Shown here: positions 45,637 to 55,936 of the stretch, piece by piece
Layout of the letters: every line of letters begins with the position of its first letter
Numbering within the stretch: the first letter of the stretch is position 1
Source of the DNA: Brachionus koreanus
Lineage: Eukaryota > Rotifera > Eurotatoria > Ploima > Brachionidae
Reading direction: 5' to 3'
DNA: 64,000 bases
NCBI GenBank assembly: GCA_016987375.1
Contig: PJRA01000498.1
Location: 604,018-668,017, forward strand
The notes under the pieces: generated by a model
The model's database searches: none
What the model saw: the letters and a program-made list of their open reading frames with translations, nothing else
What the model was told of the DNA's origin: nothing
Program-made: the position numbers and the translations under genes

Positions 45637-46882
45637 ATTATAAATGTAAATTGTTTTAGGTAATTATTTTAAAACTACTTATTTTAAGTAAATTTTTGTA
45701 TGAAAATAATTTAATTTTAAAAAAAATTATTCAAGATTAAGAGCATCATGTGATTCTTTATTCCATAATGCTTATTGAAAAATAATGAAAAAATAAATTG
45801 AAAAATGAAAATTGAAATATTGAAAAATAAATTGAAGTTTTTAGAATTTTTAATCAAATTTTTCTTCCTTGATTAGACACAAGTCTGATGAATTATTCAA
45901 TTAAGAAACAAAATTTTAACCCATATTTATTGATGGAATCAATTGGCGAAATTAGCACTGTAATGTAACAAACTTCTTAGACAAACATCAACTTATTTTT
46001 TAATTATTTCTAAAATTATATTTTTAAATAAGCTTTTTGCTCATTTAAAGTAAATAAGACATAAATTCTTTAAAAACAATGAAACTGGTTTGACAGAAAA
46101 AAAAATTAGTTCTAAAATGGATCTTAATTTTTTGTGTAAGTTAAGTAAATTTTCAAAAAAATCAATAGATTTTTTATCATAGCCAAATGTTTCGATTAAA
46201 ATTTGAATGCAAACAAAAATCTAAATACTAAAATAAACTTTTATGAAATTTTTTTTTTGACTTAAATTTAAATTGATGTAGGATTTAAAAAATTCAATTA
46301 AAAGCGACAAATAAAAAGAAAAAAATCTTTTTTTTGTATATTTCTTTTAACTTGTATTTAAAAAGTATCTTTAAGTGTATTTTAAAGTGAACAATTTAAT
46401 TGATATTTGATATATTTTTATAAAAACTACTTAAGCTTTACAGTAGCTAAGGATATAAATTAGTTTGTTGATTATTTTTTTTTGTTTCAGAAAGCTTAGT
46501 TAACATTTTTATTTAAATTTTAAATCAATTCAACAAAAAAGTAAAAAGTGCTTAGGTTCAACCAATATCTGACGAAAAAATAACATTACAGTGATTAAGG
46601 ATATTAACGCATGTTTATTTATGAAAGAATTAGAGCCTGGGTTTTAAATTTATGTTCGGCAAAATTCAAGGGTTTTAAATTTAAAAAAATATATAAAATT
46701 AATAATTTTTACAAAATTTTTATAATAAAATGATACCTTATTTATTATTGAAGCCGTTTGATAGCTTAAAACAAATTAAAGTTTTAAACTTTTGTTTAAA
46801 AAACTTTTTTGAGAATTTTTTTCTTAATTAGCTTTCAAGTTTTAAAAAAAAAAATTAAACTTTCTAGAATCATGTCTTAACA
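45637..46882. other. Intergenic, nothing recognised
   Basis: A/T-run DNA between tRNA-Tyr and the next open frame; it includes the promoter region of that gene but no clear motif. Confidence 0.5.
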
Positions 46883-47872
46883 ATGTTGGTCGAAATATGC
46901 AATCCAAATGTGTTCTATAACAATTTTCATAAGCTTAATATCAAACAAACGCCATCCGATAAGCAAGGAGAACAGACAATTCATTTTTTTACTGACAAAA
47001 AGCCTTACGCAAAAAAGAACGCCGATCAAATAACATACTTGCCTGTTGGTATAACATCTCAGTTAATTGTTCAAAAGTTGGCAAAGAGAAGTCAAAAAGC
47101 TTTCAAATTTACAACAGGCAAAAATAAACAAGCTGATAAAAGACTTAAATTGGAACTAAATTTAATAGAAAAAGACTATGCATTTGAAGATTCGAATTGG
47201 CTACGCGAGTACACAAATGCGAAAAAATCTGTTCAAGAAGTAAAAATATCTTCAGCAGGTTTTGACCGAATGCATGGTAAAAAATTGAGCGAGGAAGAAT
47301 ATTCGAGATCTAGAATGGCTTATTCTCACAAATCCTCATTTTATACTGGCTCTGATTACCTTAGAAAAACTCCTAGTTGCAAAGTTAACCAAGAACCAAT
47401 TGATCAGTTAGAATTTGATTTTTTTAAAAATTTAAAATCTTACAAAAGTATGGTTGGTTTCAAAAATGATCGATCAGAAAGTCAATTGAAAAATTTTAGC
47501 ATTAAAAAAATATCTAGTTTTCGATCTATGGCTGGGATTGAGAAAGATTCGAATGATCAAATGTGTGATTATGATGTTGAAGCCGATGAAAGTGATGAAG
47601 AAAATGGACAAGAGTGCTTGAATTCAAATTATTTAAATGAAATTTTAGATGAAAATAAGTCGGTTAGACGACCTTTAAAATCGTCGGCTTCAGTAAGGGA
47701 AATTTTCAATAAAATAAAATCTCTTGAAAATAAGTGTAATTACTGCCGTGAGCAAAATAAAATTAATTTTAAGCTTGATGACAGAAATGTACGCTATGGA
47801 AAACCAGCTCCCAAGAACAAAAAATTCAGACAGCTCAAGGCTTTGTCTCAATTGGAGTCCATAATTAAATGA
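46883..47872 (+). CDS. Unknown protein, single exon, 329 aa
   Basis: An uninterrupted frame from ATG 46883 to TGA. It is hydrophilic with no signal peptide or membrane span. Two similar short blocks occur: FFKNLKSYKSMVGFKND (about residue 185) and IKKISSFRSMAGIEKDS (about residue 212), an internal repeat of the type SxRSMxGxxxD. An acidic stretch (DVEADESDEENGQE) follows. Near the end ENKCNYCREQNK has a single CxxC, and the C-terminus is basic (KPAPKNKKFRQ). This looks like a cytoplasmic scaffold or cytoskeletal protein; I do not recognise a family. The length and intact frame in such AT-rich DNA support a real gene. Confidence 0.65.
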   Translation: MLVEICNPNVFYNNFHKLNIKQTPSDKQGEQTIHFFTDKKPYAKKNADQITYLPVGITSQLIVQKLAKRSQKAFKFTTGKNKQADKRLKLELNLIEKDYAFEDSNWLREYTNAKKSVQEVKISSAGFDRMHGKKLSEEEYSRSRMAYSHKSSFYTGSDYLRKTPSCKVNQEPIDQLEFDFFKNLKSYKSMVGFKNDRSESQLKNFSIKKISSFRSMAGIEKDSNDQMCDYDVEADESDEENGQECLNSNYLNEILDENKSVRRPLKSSASVREIFNKIKSLENKCNYCREQNKINFKLDDRNVRYGKPAPKNKKFRQLKALSQLESIIK

Positions 47873-48462
47873 ATTCATTATTTGCTTCTTTTTTTTATAT
47901 CAAACAAATATGGCTCAAAAAAAACATCTTTAGAATAATAATTGGAAAAATTAACTTTTTTCTTAGATATTTTTAATAATGAAAATCTTTAAACAACTAT
48001 TAATTATTTCAACTTGAATATTTTTAATTTTACATATTTTTTTTTTTTAATTTTAAGATTAATCAAAAAACTAATGATTCTATCCAGAAGACTGATTTAA
48101 ATTTATTGCACTAAAATTAAATTTAAAAATAAAAATATTATTATATTTTATTTTTTATGTTCCAGATCTATTTCTTTCTGCTAGTAAATTTTTTTTTCTT
48201 GCTAGTAATTTTTTTTTTAACTGCTAGTAAAAAAAATGAATTAATGATTGCTAAATTTTTACACTTGATTGTTAATTTTTTACACTCGATAGCTAAATTT
48301 TTTTATAATTAATTAAATAAAATTAATTAAATAACTTAATTGTTTTTCTTGAAAAATGATATATAAACAAATAATTGACAACTTCAGAACATATTTTGAA
48401 ATAACTCTCAATTGATCTAAAATATATAACTAAAATATAAAAATAATATAAAAAATACAAAA

Positions 48463-48851
48463 ATGGCTAACTCAACTAGTATTGAACTTGTTTGTAAGCA
48501 TATAATAGCTTTATCATGCAAAGAAAAAAAACTCGAATGGCATCCAAATGCACATGATGTTCCATTAGGTCAAAAAAGAAAAAAGGGCAACCCTGGAAAA
48601 ACAAAAAAGCATTAGAAATTCAACCATCTGAATCTCGACAGCAACAGTTTCAACAACAAGCTACTCCTTTGAAAAATTCTTTACAATTAAATGAACCGAA
48701 TGATTTAAATATTGATCAAAATTATCAAGCTGATGCACAAAAATCTCCAAATAGTCCAAAACGTCGTGGCAGACCTCGTGGTTCTACAACTAGAAAAAGA
48801 AATACAGAAAATAGTTCTGTCAGAAAACCAAAAAGACAGCGAAAAAACTAA
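48463..48851 (+). pseudogene. C-terminal end of a SWIM-finger MULE transposase, frameshifted
   Basis: Starts MANSTSIELVCKHIIALSCK; the CKHI is the last part of a SWIM zinc finger (CxC..CxH). The segment after it (EWHPNAHDVPLGQKRKKGNP) continues to a stop at 48613. A +1 change in a poly-A tract gives the continuation ALEIQPSESRQQQFQQQ to 48851, with an AT-hook-like RRGRPRGSTTRKR and basic end. No catalytic core is present. Probably the tail of a deleted transposase. Confidence 0.6.
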
Positions 48852-48937
48852 AATTAATATTTCCATATGAAATTTTTATATTTTTTGTCGGTACTTAGCT
48901 TAATTTCTTTATTATTCTTTTCTAACTTAATATGAAT

Positions 48938-48990
48938 NNNNNNNNNNNNNNNNNNNNNNNNNNNNNNNNNNNNNNNNNNNNNNNNNNNNN
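48938..48990. other. Assembly gap (53 N)
   Basis: Run of N inside the second MULE-like element. Other ambiguous bases are at 28102 (1) and 35371-35374 (4). Confidence 1.
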
Positions 48991-49245
48991 AATAATTACT
49001 ATCATTAATTTAGCTATCATAAAAATTTGCTAGCAAGAAAAAAAAAATTACTAGCAGAAGAAATAACGTCCTTTATGTTCAGTACTCAATAATTTTTTAT
49101 CCATCACTTTTGAGACAATATAATTGTTTTTATTTTAAATTAAAGAACATGTTAGTTTAGGGAATCCGACCTTAATACCTTAAATTAACTTCAGATGAGA
49201 TAAGTGAAGTTTATTAATATATTTTTAGTAAAAGGGAACAAATAC

Positions 49246-49590
49246 TAAGTTGGGTACCGTCAGCGACGGCCACTAGACCGTCAAATTTGGTGTTGGCCAT
49301 CTTAATGGCAGCAAAGGTTAAAATATATTTTGTTTAAATTTTATGGTATTTTCCAGACTTGTTTTTAAGTCACAAGTCTTAAGTCAAGTCAAAGACTTAA
49401 ATTTTTTTTTTAAGTCAAGTCATAACTTTGACTTAAATTTTTGTGACTTAGACTTAAAACTGTGACTTAAAAACAAGTCTGGAAAAAACAATAAAATTTA
49501 AACAAAATATATTTTAACCTTTGCTGCCATTAAGATGGCCAACACCAAATTTGACGGTCTAGTAGCCGTCGCTGACGGTACCCAACACTA
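49246..49590. mobile_element. Near-perfect palindromic MITE with ~125-bp arms
   Basis: The left arm from TAAGTTGGGTACCGTCAGCG to the centre is repeated inverted up to 49590 (CGCTGACGGTACCCAACACTA), with only a few differences over about 125 bp each. The centre (about 49372-49468) is a cluster of AAGTC/GACTT motifs. The ends resemble the TAGTGTTGG terminus of the hAT MITE at 3162, but flanking 8-mers (acaaatac, gttaaaac) do not match well. Non-coding. Confidence 0.8.
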
Positions 49591-50150
49591 GTTAAAACCA
49601 ACCTTATTAGAATTACAACTTTTATTTATATTCAGTGGTTTTTATTTAGTAAGGTAATAATAAAGAAATTAAATCGATATAAATTTTGAATCAAATCGGT
49701 CTTGTGATTTATGATTTTTAAAAGCTTAATGATAAAATAAGGGTTATTTTAGATTGTTGTAAGAGATATTTTCACATCATAAGAAACACTAATAATATTT
49801 GATCTTGATTTTTTAACTATAAATAATTCAATAAATTTCATTTTTGAAAAAATTAGAAAATCAAAATAAACTAAGTAAAATTTTTACTTTCAATTCTTTT
49901 CTGAATACCTTTTTTTGAAAAAAATAAAGTCGTTTCTTTTTTTTCTCATTTCAGCTTTCAATTATACAATTCTATTCTCAATTCTATTCTGTTCATTTAT
50001 TAAATTTCCATTCCAGTTCATTGAGATAATGGTACCCTTTCTCTAAAAGCATGATCATCCTTTATCGATATATTGTTTGTTTCTAAAAATAGCAACATCA
50101 AAGAAATTTTTTTTTTCAGAAAACTTAAAACAATTCAGAATTTACAAAAT
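49591..50150. other. Intergenic, nothing recognised
   Basis: A/T-rich, no supported feature. Confidence 0.5.
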
Positions 50151-50184
50151 TTTTTCGAAAAATTAGATGTATTATTCTGTAGTA

Positions 50185-50505
50185 GTATTCTTGGTCAACT
50201 TAAGCAAGTTTTCAAGTGCTGGTCTATTAACAACCTTTGAAAGCTGTATGTATCTTTCGTAAGGCCCCACCTAGAGTATGCTGCTGCAGCTTGGAATCCA
50301 TATCTGAAAAAAGATATAGGGATAGTCGAATAAGTACAAAGACCTGCAACCAACTTGGTTCCTGAAATTAGGAACTTAAAACATGAGCAAAGATTAGCAA
50401 GGCTTGGGTTAACTACTCTAAAAGCAAGACAAGAAAGATTAAAGCTAGTCTCGCTCCGCAGGTATCCTGCTGTAGCTTATCATTATTATTATTATTATAA
50501 TTAAA
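50185..50505 (+). mobile_element. LINE 3' fragment
   Basis: Reads LGQLKQVFKCW, VRPHLEYAAAAWNPYLKKDI, ATNLVPEIRNLKHEQRLARL and GLTTLKARQERL with two stops. The end is TCTCGCTCCGCAGGTATCCT, then an (ATT)n run. Protein and 3' end are related to the LINE at 41790-42750, so they belong to one family or to close ones. Confidence 0.8.
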
Positions 50506-50827
50506 ACTGTTGGCAAAATTATGAAATTTTTTTTTAGTTTTTTTACTAATTTGAAGTTAATCTTGATTGTACTATTCTAAGTTAAAAATAAAAAAAAAAT
50601 GATGTTATGTATTAAAATAATCAAAAATAAAATACAAAATTTAAATGTAAAAAATTTAATTTATAATTCTAAAAGCATCAACATTATTTCATAAAAAAAA
50701 AACTTAAAATTTGTTTCTCCACTCAAAATTATTCAGCTTTTTTTTTTAGTTTTTAAAAGATGTAATTAAAAATACTCATAAAAAATTTTACTAAATATTT
50801 GATTCATATTAAATAAATAAAAAGAAA

Positions 50828-53342
50828 TTATTTTGATGATTTTTTTTCAAAATAATTCAATTCTTTCATATCTTCCTCCAAGCTGCTTGATAATTCACCG
50901 ACTAAAATATCCAAAGCCTTTATTTTAATTAAAAATAGAATAAAAGTAAAACTAATTCACATTAGAAACTTACCACATTTGTGAATGAATTAAGATGAAA
51001 TTTTTTTAAAGGATAATTTTTAGTTGTTTTTTCTTTAATCTTGCTAACGTCCGTGAGAGTATTTAAGAGAACATCTAGCGCCATTCCATCCATTAATCGG
51101 GAAACATCATCATTTTCAGCAACAACTTTGCCATGCTGTGCTACAGTATCCAACATTCGATCAAGCATTAAATCATTGACCAATTTTTCTTTCGCAACTT
51201 TTTTGATTGCATTCGATTCAATCGTTTTTATTTTCTTATTTCTTTCACTTAAAACCTCCCCAGCTATATCAACTAGCATTTGTTTGAAAACAGGCTCAAA
51301 AATTGAATTGTAGACAGGTCTTTCCAAAGTATGGCTATATCTTTTTTCTTCATTTAGAGTCTTTTGCGCCATATTGCGTACTAGATTGCTAATCTCAGCT
51401 TGGTATAAATCCTCAGCAACATCAATTGCATGTTTGTTTGTTCTTGGGATTGAATTATAATAATCCACTTTTGGTATCTGATTATAAGCATCAATTTTTA
51501 CGCTTTCTATGTACTCTTCTGCAATGGGATCGAACTGAACGCGTGATTTTCTAACCGCTTGTGGTTTTGGATAACTGTTCCTATAGTCCAAATCTTCGAG
51601 GAATTTTGTGCTAAATAAATCTGTGCCGTCATAGTTTGTGACAGATGTTTTCTTTAGGATGTCTTGTGCGTTTTTTACATACTCATCTGATTTTAGCTTA
51701 TAATTTTCTATTTCGTGATTTCGTAAGGACTTAAAATTAAAACTTTAAATAACTATTATTCCTAAATAAAATTCCTTTTTAACTACTTAAATATATTCTA
51801 ATTGATTTTATTCAAAATAAATGAAAAGTATAAATTTTTTTTTAAATTAGAAATTTAATTTTTCAAAAATAATAACTTCTTTTTGTCTTTTAATTCTGAA
51901 TTAAAAAATTATTCAATTCATTATTATTAGAATTCAAAATTTAGGATAATTTTAATGGTAAAAAAAAAAATTTTTAATTTAAATTTTTTTTTAATTTAAA
52001 TTGCGTGTTGCTTTTTTCGATTTGCAGCCACTTAAACTGAAACACAACTTTGACGTATGACTGAAATACCATCTCGATCATGTTAAGATAATCTTCAATC
52101 ACATCGCATGCTCCTAAGACATCTTTTAAACCTTGGGTCTTTATTAAAATCAATTTAGATTTTTGTTTTAATAAAGTATTAAGTCTCGTCAAAAATTTTA
52201 ATTAAAAAATCAATTTTCTACATTTTTTTAGATCCGATTTCTTACTCAGAATCAAAAACATTATTTAAATAATTGATTTTTGTATAATGTATAATTTAAG
52301 AATGCTTTAATATGATCGAGATGGTGTTTAACTAATACGTCAAAGTTGTGTTTCAGTTTAAGTGGCTGCAATATCGAACAAGAGAATATAATTGCTACCC
52401 CATATCAATATAATCAATTGTCAATTACCTAGGTTCAACTGCAAGATAATAAACTTCAAGATCAACCCTTTTTTTTCAAATTAAGCGTTATTTAAAAAAA
52501 TTTAGTTTTTCTTAGCTTTAAACTTCTTCTTTTTTTTTTAAATATCAAGATAAAATTTAAATCATATTTTTAAACTTTTTTAAGAAAAATAAATAATTAC
52601 AGAATCAAATTCGGGCTTGTTATACGGGATTGTAGAGATGTAATCTAGACGTGGATTATTTGTATTCCAATTAGTAGCCCCATATGTTCTATTCAAACTT
52701 GGAACAACAATATAAGGCTTCAAAAATAAAAAATTATTTAGAGAAAAAAATTTGAACTTTTAATCACTTTTTGATTTTTAACAATAGAGCTATAAGTGGG
52801 TAAATAAGGTGAAAGCCTGTCCATTTCATTTGGATTGCTTATGTTGTATGTGCCATTTCGAATTCCCCAAGACTCTAAATTGGGCACTGCTTGTTCTCGA
52901 TATGAAAAATAAGGTGTAGTTATATTTGGCAACGGTTTGATACCATACGGATCGGCCGATGTGTTGTTTCTAAATTGTGTTGGCGAACCCAAAGGAGTAA
53001 AATTGCTATTATTGTTGTTTTGTTTTGCAACAATAACTGTTTTTTGCTTATTGAACCGATCTGAACGGTCCGTATTCAAGCCATTCGATTGTTTTGATTT
53101 ATTTTGGACAATTCGGTTTGAATGAATGTTAGCATAGGTTGTTTTTGGATTTAGTTTTCGGTACCGAGAATTCCGATTATATTCCAATCTTTGGAAAAAA
53201 AATTTTCAAAATGTTAAGCAAAAAATCATAAATTTTAAATCTATTTACTAACTAAACAGCCTAAATAATTATTATTTATTAAAAATAAATCATACTGTCT
53301 TTGTTTTATGCTCCAGTTTTCCTCGTCTGAATTAGACACCAT
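50828..53342 (-). CDS. Unknown protein, five exons, 476 aa
   Basis: Exons 53342-53296, 53188-52768, 52717-52601, 51729-50974 and 50917-50828 join in phase with GT..AG introns. Starts MVSNSDEENWSIKQRQLEYN. The first half is Asn/Ser/Pro-rich and low complexity, with recurring PY/Y-N motifs (PYLPTYSS, TTPYFSYRE, DYISTIPYNK, DYYNSIPRT). The second half is helical (AEDLYQAEISNLVRNMAQKT, EKLVNDLMLDRMLDTVAQHG). No TM or signal. It may be a cytoskeletal or ciliary protein, but this is a guess from style; no family recognised. It shares a 286-bp intergenic region head to head with the gene at 53629. Intron 3 contains an inverted repeat (52017-52378). Confidence 0.72.
52017..52378. repeat. Inverted repeat in an intron
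   Basis: TTCGATTTGCAGCCACTTAA with following ACTGAAACACAACTTTGACG (52017-52081) recurs reverse-complemented at 52312-52378 with a few changes. Spacer about 230 bp. A decayed foldback element inside intron 3 of the unknown minus-strand gene. Confidence 0.7.
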
Positions 53343-53628
53343 ATCTTTTTAATAAATTCTTTTTTTCAAGTCAATCCTAGGCAAAAAAAATAACAAGTGG
53401 CATAAAGTTGCTCAATTCAAAGATTGATTTTAGAAATTTTACTTTTCTATTAGTAGCGAAAGTTGTCAATAGAAACCATTTTATTTTTCTTTCTCTTTTT
53501 TTTTTTTGAATTGGAAAAAAATTTGAAGTCTAATGAAAGCACGTAATTTTATATTTTTTCTTACTTTTTTATGTTATATTTAAATATTCAAAAGCTTTCA
53601 AAACTAAAACAATCGTCGGCAACAAACA
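53343..53628. promoter_or_regulatory. Candidate bidirectional promoter
   Basis: 286 bp separate two divergent start codons. It is A/T-rich with no TATA box at a standard distance that I can single out. Confidence 0.4.
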
Positions 53629-54732
53629 ATGGCTTACATAAATCGTGAGCTGAGCTTTTCAAGATTGACAAACAAAATCAAATATGTAAATGTCTAAATA
53701 AATTAAATTAATACAAATTGGGAAAAAAATTATTAATTTAGGATGTGGATGAGTACATTTATTACAAGAACAATCCATTTTTTGCTCAGAGTTTTGTAAA
53801 TTATTTTATAGAAAAATTTCTTGAAGGCCAAATAATACCAGACATTCTAATCGAAGTATTTAATGAACTAAAAATCGAAAAAGAAGATGAAGATTTTCAG
53901 CTAGTTTCCGAAAATTACATAAAACAAAAGTACATGTATCCAAGACTAAATTACCAGGCTGATGAAAAGTATTAAGAAAACAAAATTTTTCAAGATTATT
54001 TTAAAAAATTAAATTGTTCTTTTTAAAGTCAAGATAGCAATTTTCGCAATCTTTATTTGGCACCGACTAAAAAATTTATAAACAATAAAACTTTTCTCAA
54101 CAAAAGTAATTTAATTTAAAACTTTTTTTTGCTAAGGCCTCTATAATAAAAAAAATTATATATTTTATTATTTTTGATATTTATGTCTTAGGTCAAGAAA
54201 TTTATCAAAAACATACTCAAGAAAAATTAAAACAACAAAAAAATTCGGTATGAACTTTAGAAGTTTTTCTTTTAATTTTTTTTTAAATATAAAATTTAAT
54301 GGAATAGCAAGAGTATTTACTAGAAAATAAGCCATCAATCTTACTAGACATTGCTGAAGAAATTCTATATCAAGAAATTAAAGATAATTTGCTTCCTAGA
54401 ATAGTCAATGAATGTTTGAAAGCTTTGTTTGATGAGCCTATTAGCGAAAAAATAAATTACCCACAGTATTACACTACCGATAGTGCTAAAAAGCTTCTTA
54501 AATCAACAGAATATGAACAAGAAGAAAAAAATAGGTAAAATTTTAGTAAAGAGAAATAAATTTTGCTTTTTATAATTAAATTTATTAACTTTTAAGGTTG
54601 TTTAGTAATTTACATTTAGACTTTTAATTTATTATAAAGAAATTAGTTTCAAATATATGAATTTTTTTAAAAATAAACTGTAAATTCTTTTTTTAAATTT
54701 ATCTTGATTCTTGCTTCAGGATAATTTGGTAA
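53629..54732 (+). CDS. Unknown helical protein, six exons, 218 aa
   Basis: Exons are 53629-53685, 53742-53968, 54029-54105, 54192-54247, 54308-54534 and 54720-54732, all GT..AG with consistent phases. The protein starts MAYINRELSFSRLTNKIKYD. It has two similar helical blocks: FVNYFIEKFLEGQIIPDILI (exon 2) and LLDIAEEILYQEIKDNLLPR (exon 5), each a hydrophobic/acidic amphipathic helix followed by I/V-rich text. No TM, signal or known motif. The last exon adds only four residues (RIIW) and is the least certain part; the gene could continue to exons near 55268. Function unknown. It pairs head to head with the unknown gene at 50828-53342. Confidence 0.65.
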
Positions 54733-55044
54733 TAAGCAAAAGGACGCTTTAAGTTATGACAACAAAAATATTTTTTTGAAACTCAATAATAAAAAAATAT
54801 ATGTATTTATTTAAAATTTGAGATTCTTATTAAAATATAGAAAATTTAATAGAGTAGTTTAACTGAAAAAAAAATTTTTTTTCATTTTTCAAACTTTATT
54901 TAATTACTCAATTGACTTAAAAATAAAGCAAATCTGGTTATGATTGTTTATTAAAAACATCAACAAGGATGAATTTGATTTGAAAAACAACGGCAATGTG
55001 AAATTTTAGTATAACAAGGAAAAAGTATATAATTTTTTTTCTAG

Positions 55045-55263
55045 TAGTGCAAAAATGGTTCTGGAGACAGTACAATGATGTAAAAAATTTGTAGAAAAGA
55101 ATTCTAAGCTCTGCAAAAACTGTTCAATTTAGTGCAAATTTTATCTAATGTTTTTTAATGATGTGCATTTTAAAGAAAAATGAAGAGTATTTACTGAATT
55201 TAGAATTCGTTTGTACAAACTTGTACAACATTTGTTCTGTTTACTGAACCATTTTTGCACTAC
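55045..55263. mobile_element. TA-flanked MITE inside a splice acceptor
   Basis: The ends are perfect inverted copies of GTAGTGCAAAAATGGTTC (start 55045; inverted, ending 55263), flanked by TA on both sides (55043-55044 and 55264-55265). 219 bp, non-coding. A TA duplication points to Tc1/mariner mobilisation. See the findings for its position. Confidence 0.8.
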
Positions 55264-55266
55264 TAG

Positions 55267-55570
55267 AAAAAAAATTGCCAAAACAACCACTTGAAATACA
55301 AACAAGAATCCAAAAAAAAGATTCGGATGATGTAGACAAGTCAAATTTTTTAGATCGAATGGCTGACTCAATTAAATTTTGCGTTCTTCTCAATAGGTAT
55401 GGCTGGTTACAAAAATGAAATTTTTATCATAGCAGGCGTTTTTCAACTTATAACTCCATTCCAAATCCAGAATCAAAACAACTTTTAGAAACGTGAAGAA
55501 GTTCTACGAATTCAATCGAATGCTCTTCGAATTGAGCTTAACACCCTTAATTGTGCTGAAGACTGACTTG
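55267..55570 (+). CDS. Probable exons of an unresolved gene
   Basis: Frame KLPKQPLEIQTRIQKKDSDD, then FLDRMADSIKFCVLLN ends at a GTATGG donor (after 55397). An in-phase continuation after the AG at about 55433 reads RRFSTYNSIPNPESKQLLE. A further open stretch in another frame reads REEVLRIQSNALRIELNTLN. Upstream exons and the last frame could not be settled. It may be the end of the preceding plus-strand gene or a separate one. Confidence 0.35.
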
Positions 55571-55936
55571 AATAAATGAATTATAAACTAAAATTTTTCA
55601 TTCTTTTATTTATATTAAATTCTTGAAATTGAATGCTTTCTTAGATGTTTATTAGACTAAAATTAATTGATATTTGTTTCAGCTAATATGAAAATTTTAG
55701 AAAATTTAAAAATTTAAAAATTATTTAAATAAAAGATTTTTTTAAGAATTAAAAATTTAGAAAAAACATAATTATAATGAAGATATAATTATTTAAACTT
55801 TTATCCAACTTTTTTTGAATCTTGGTTGCTTAAATTTTAAGAAGTCAAGAAAATAAATAATTGATTTTAAAATGAAAGCTTTTTTTATTCTTTATTAACA
55901 TACCCAATTCCAAAATGTATAATCAAAAAAAAAAAT

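Larger units (their letters stand above)
48163..49071. mobile_element. Second MULE-like element with tandem-repeat TIRs and 9-bp target duplication
   Basis: The left arm has TATTTCTTTCTGCTAGTAAA, then repeated TTGCTAGTAATTTTTTTT units. The right arm has the inverted form (TTACTAGCAGAAGAAATAAC, GCTAGCAAG). Flanking copies of TTTATGTTC at 48154-48162 and 49072-49080 are identical 9-mers, the duplication size of Mutator-like elements. It encloses a SWIM-type transposase end (48463-48851) and a 53-base N gap (48938-48990), so the true length is uncertain. Confidence 0.72.

Noticed and set aside
51974..52192. Minus-strand 72-codon frame as an exon
   Set aside because: It overlaps one arm of an inverted repeat and does not splice in phase with the flanking exons of the 476-aa gene.
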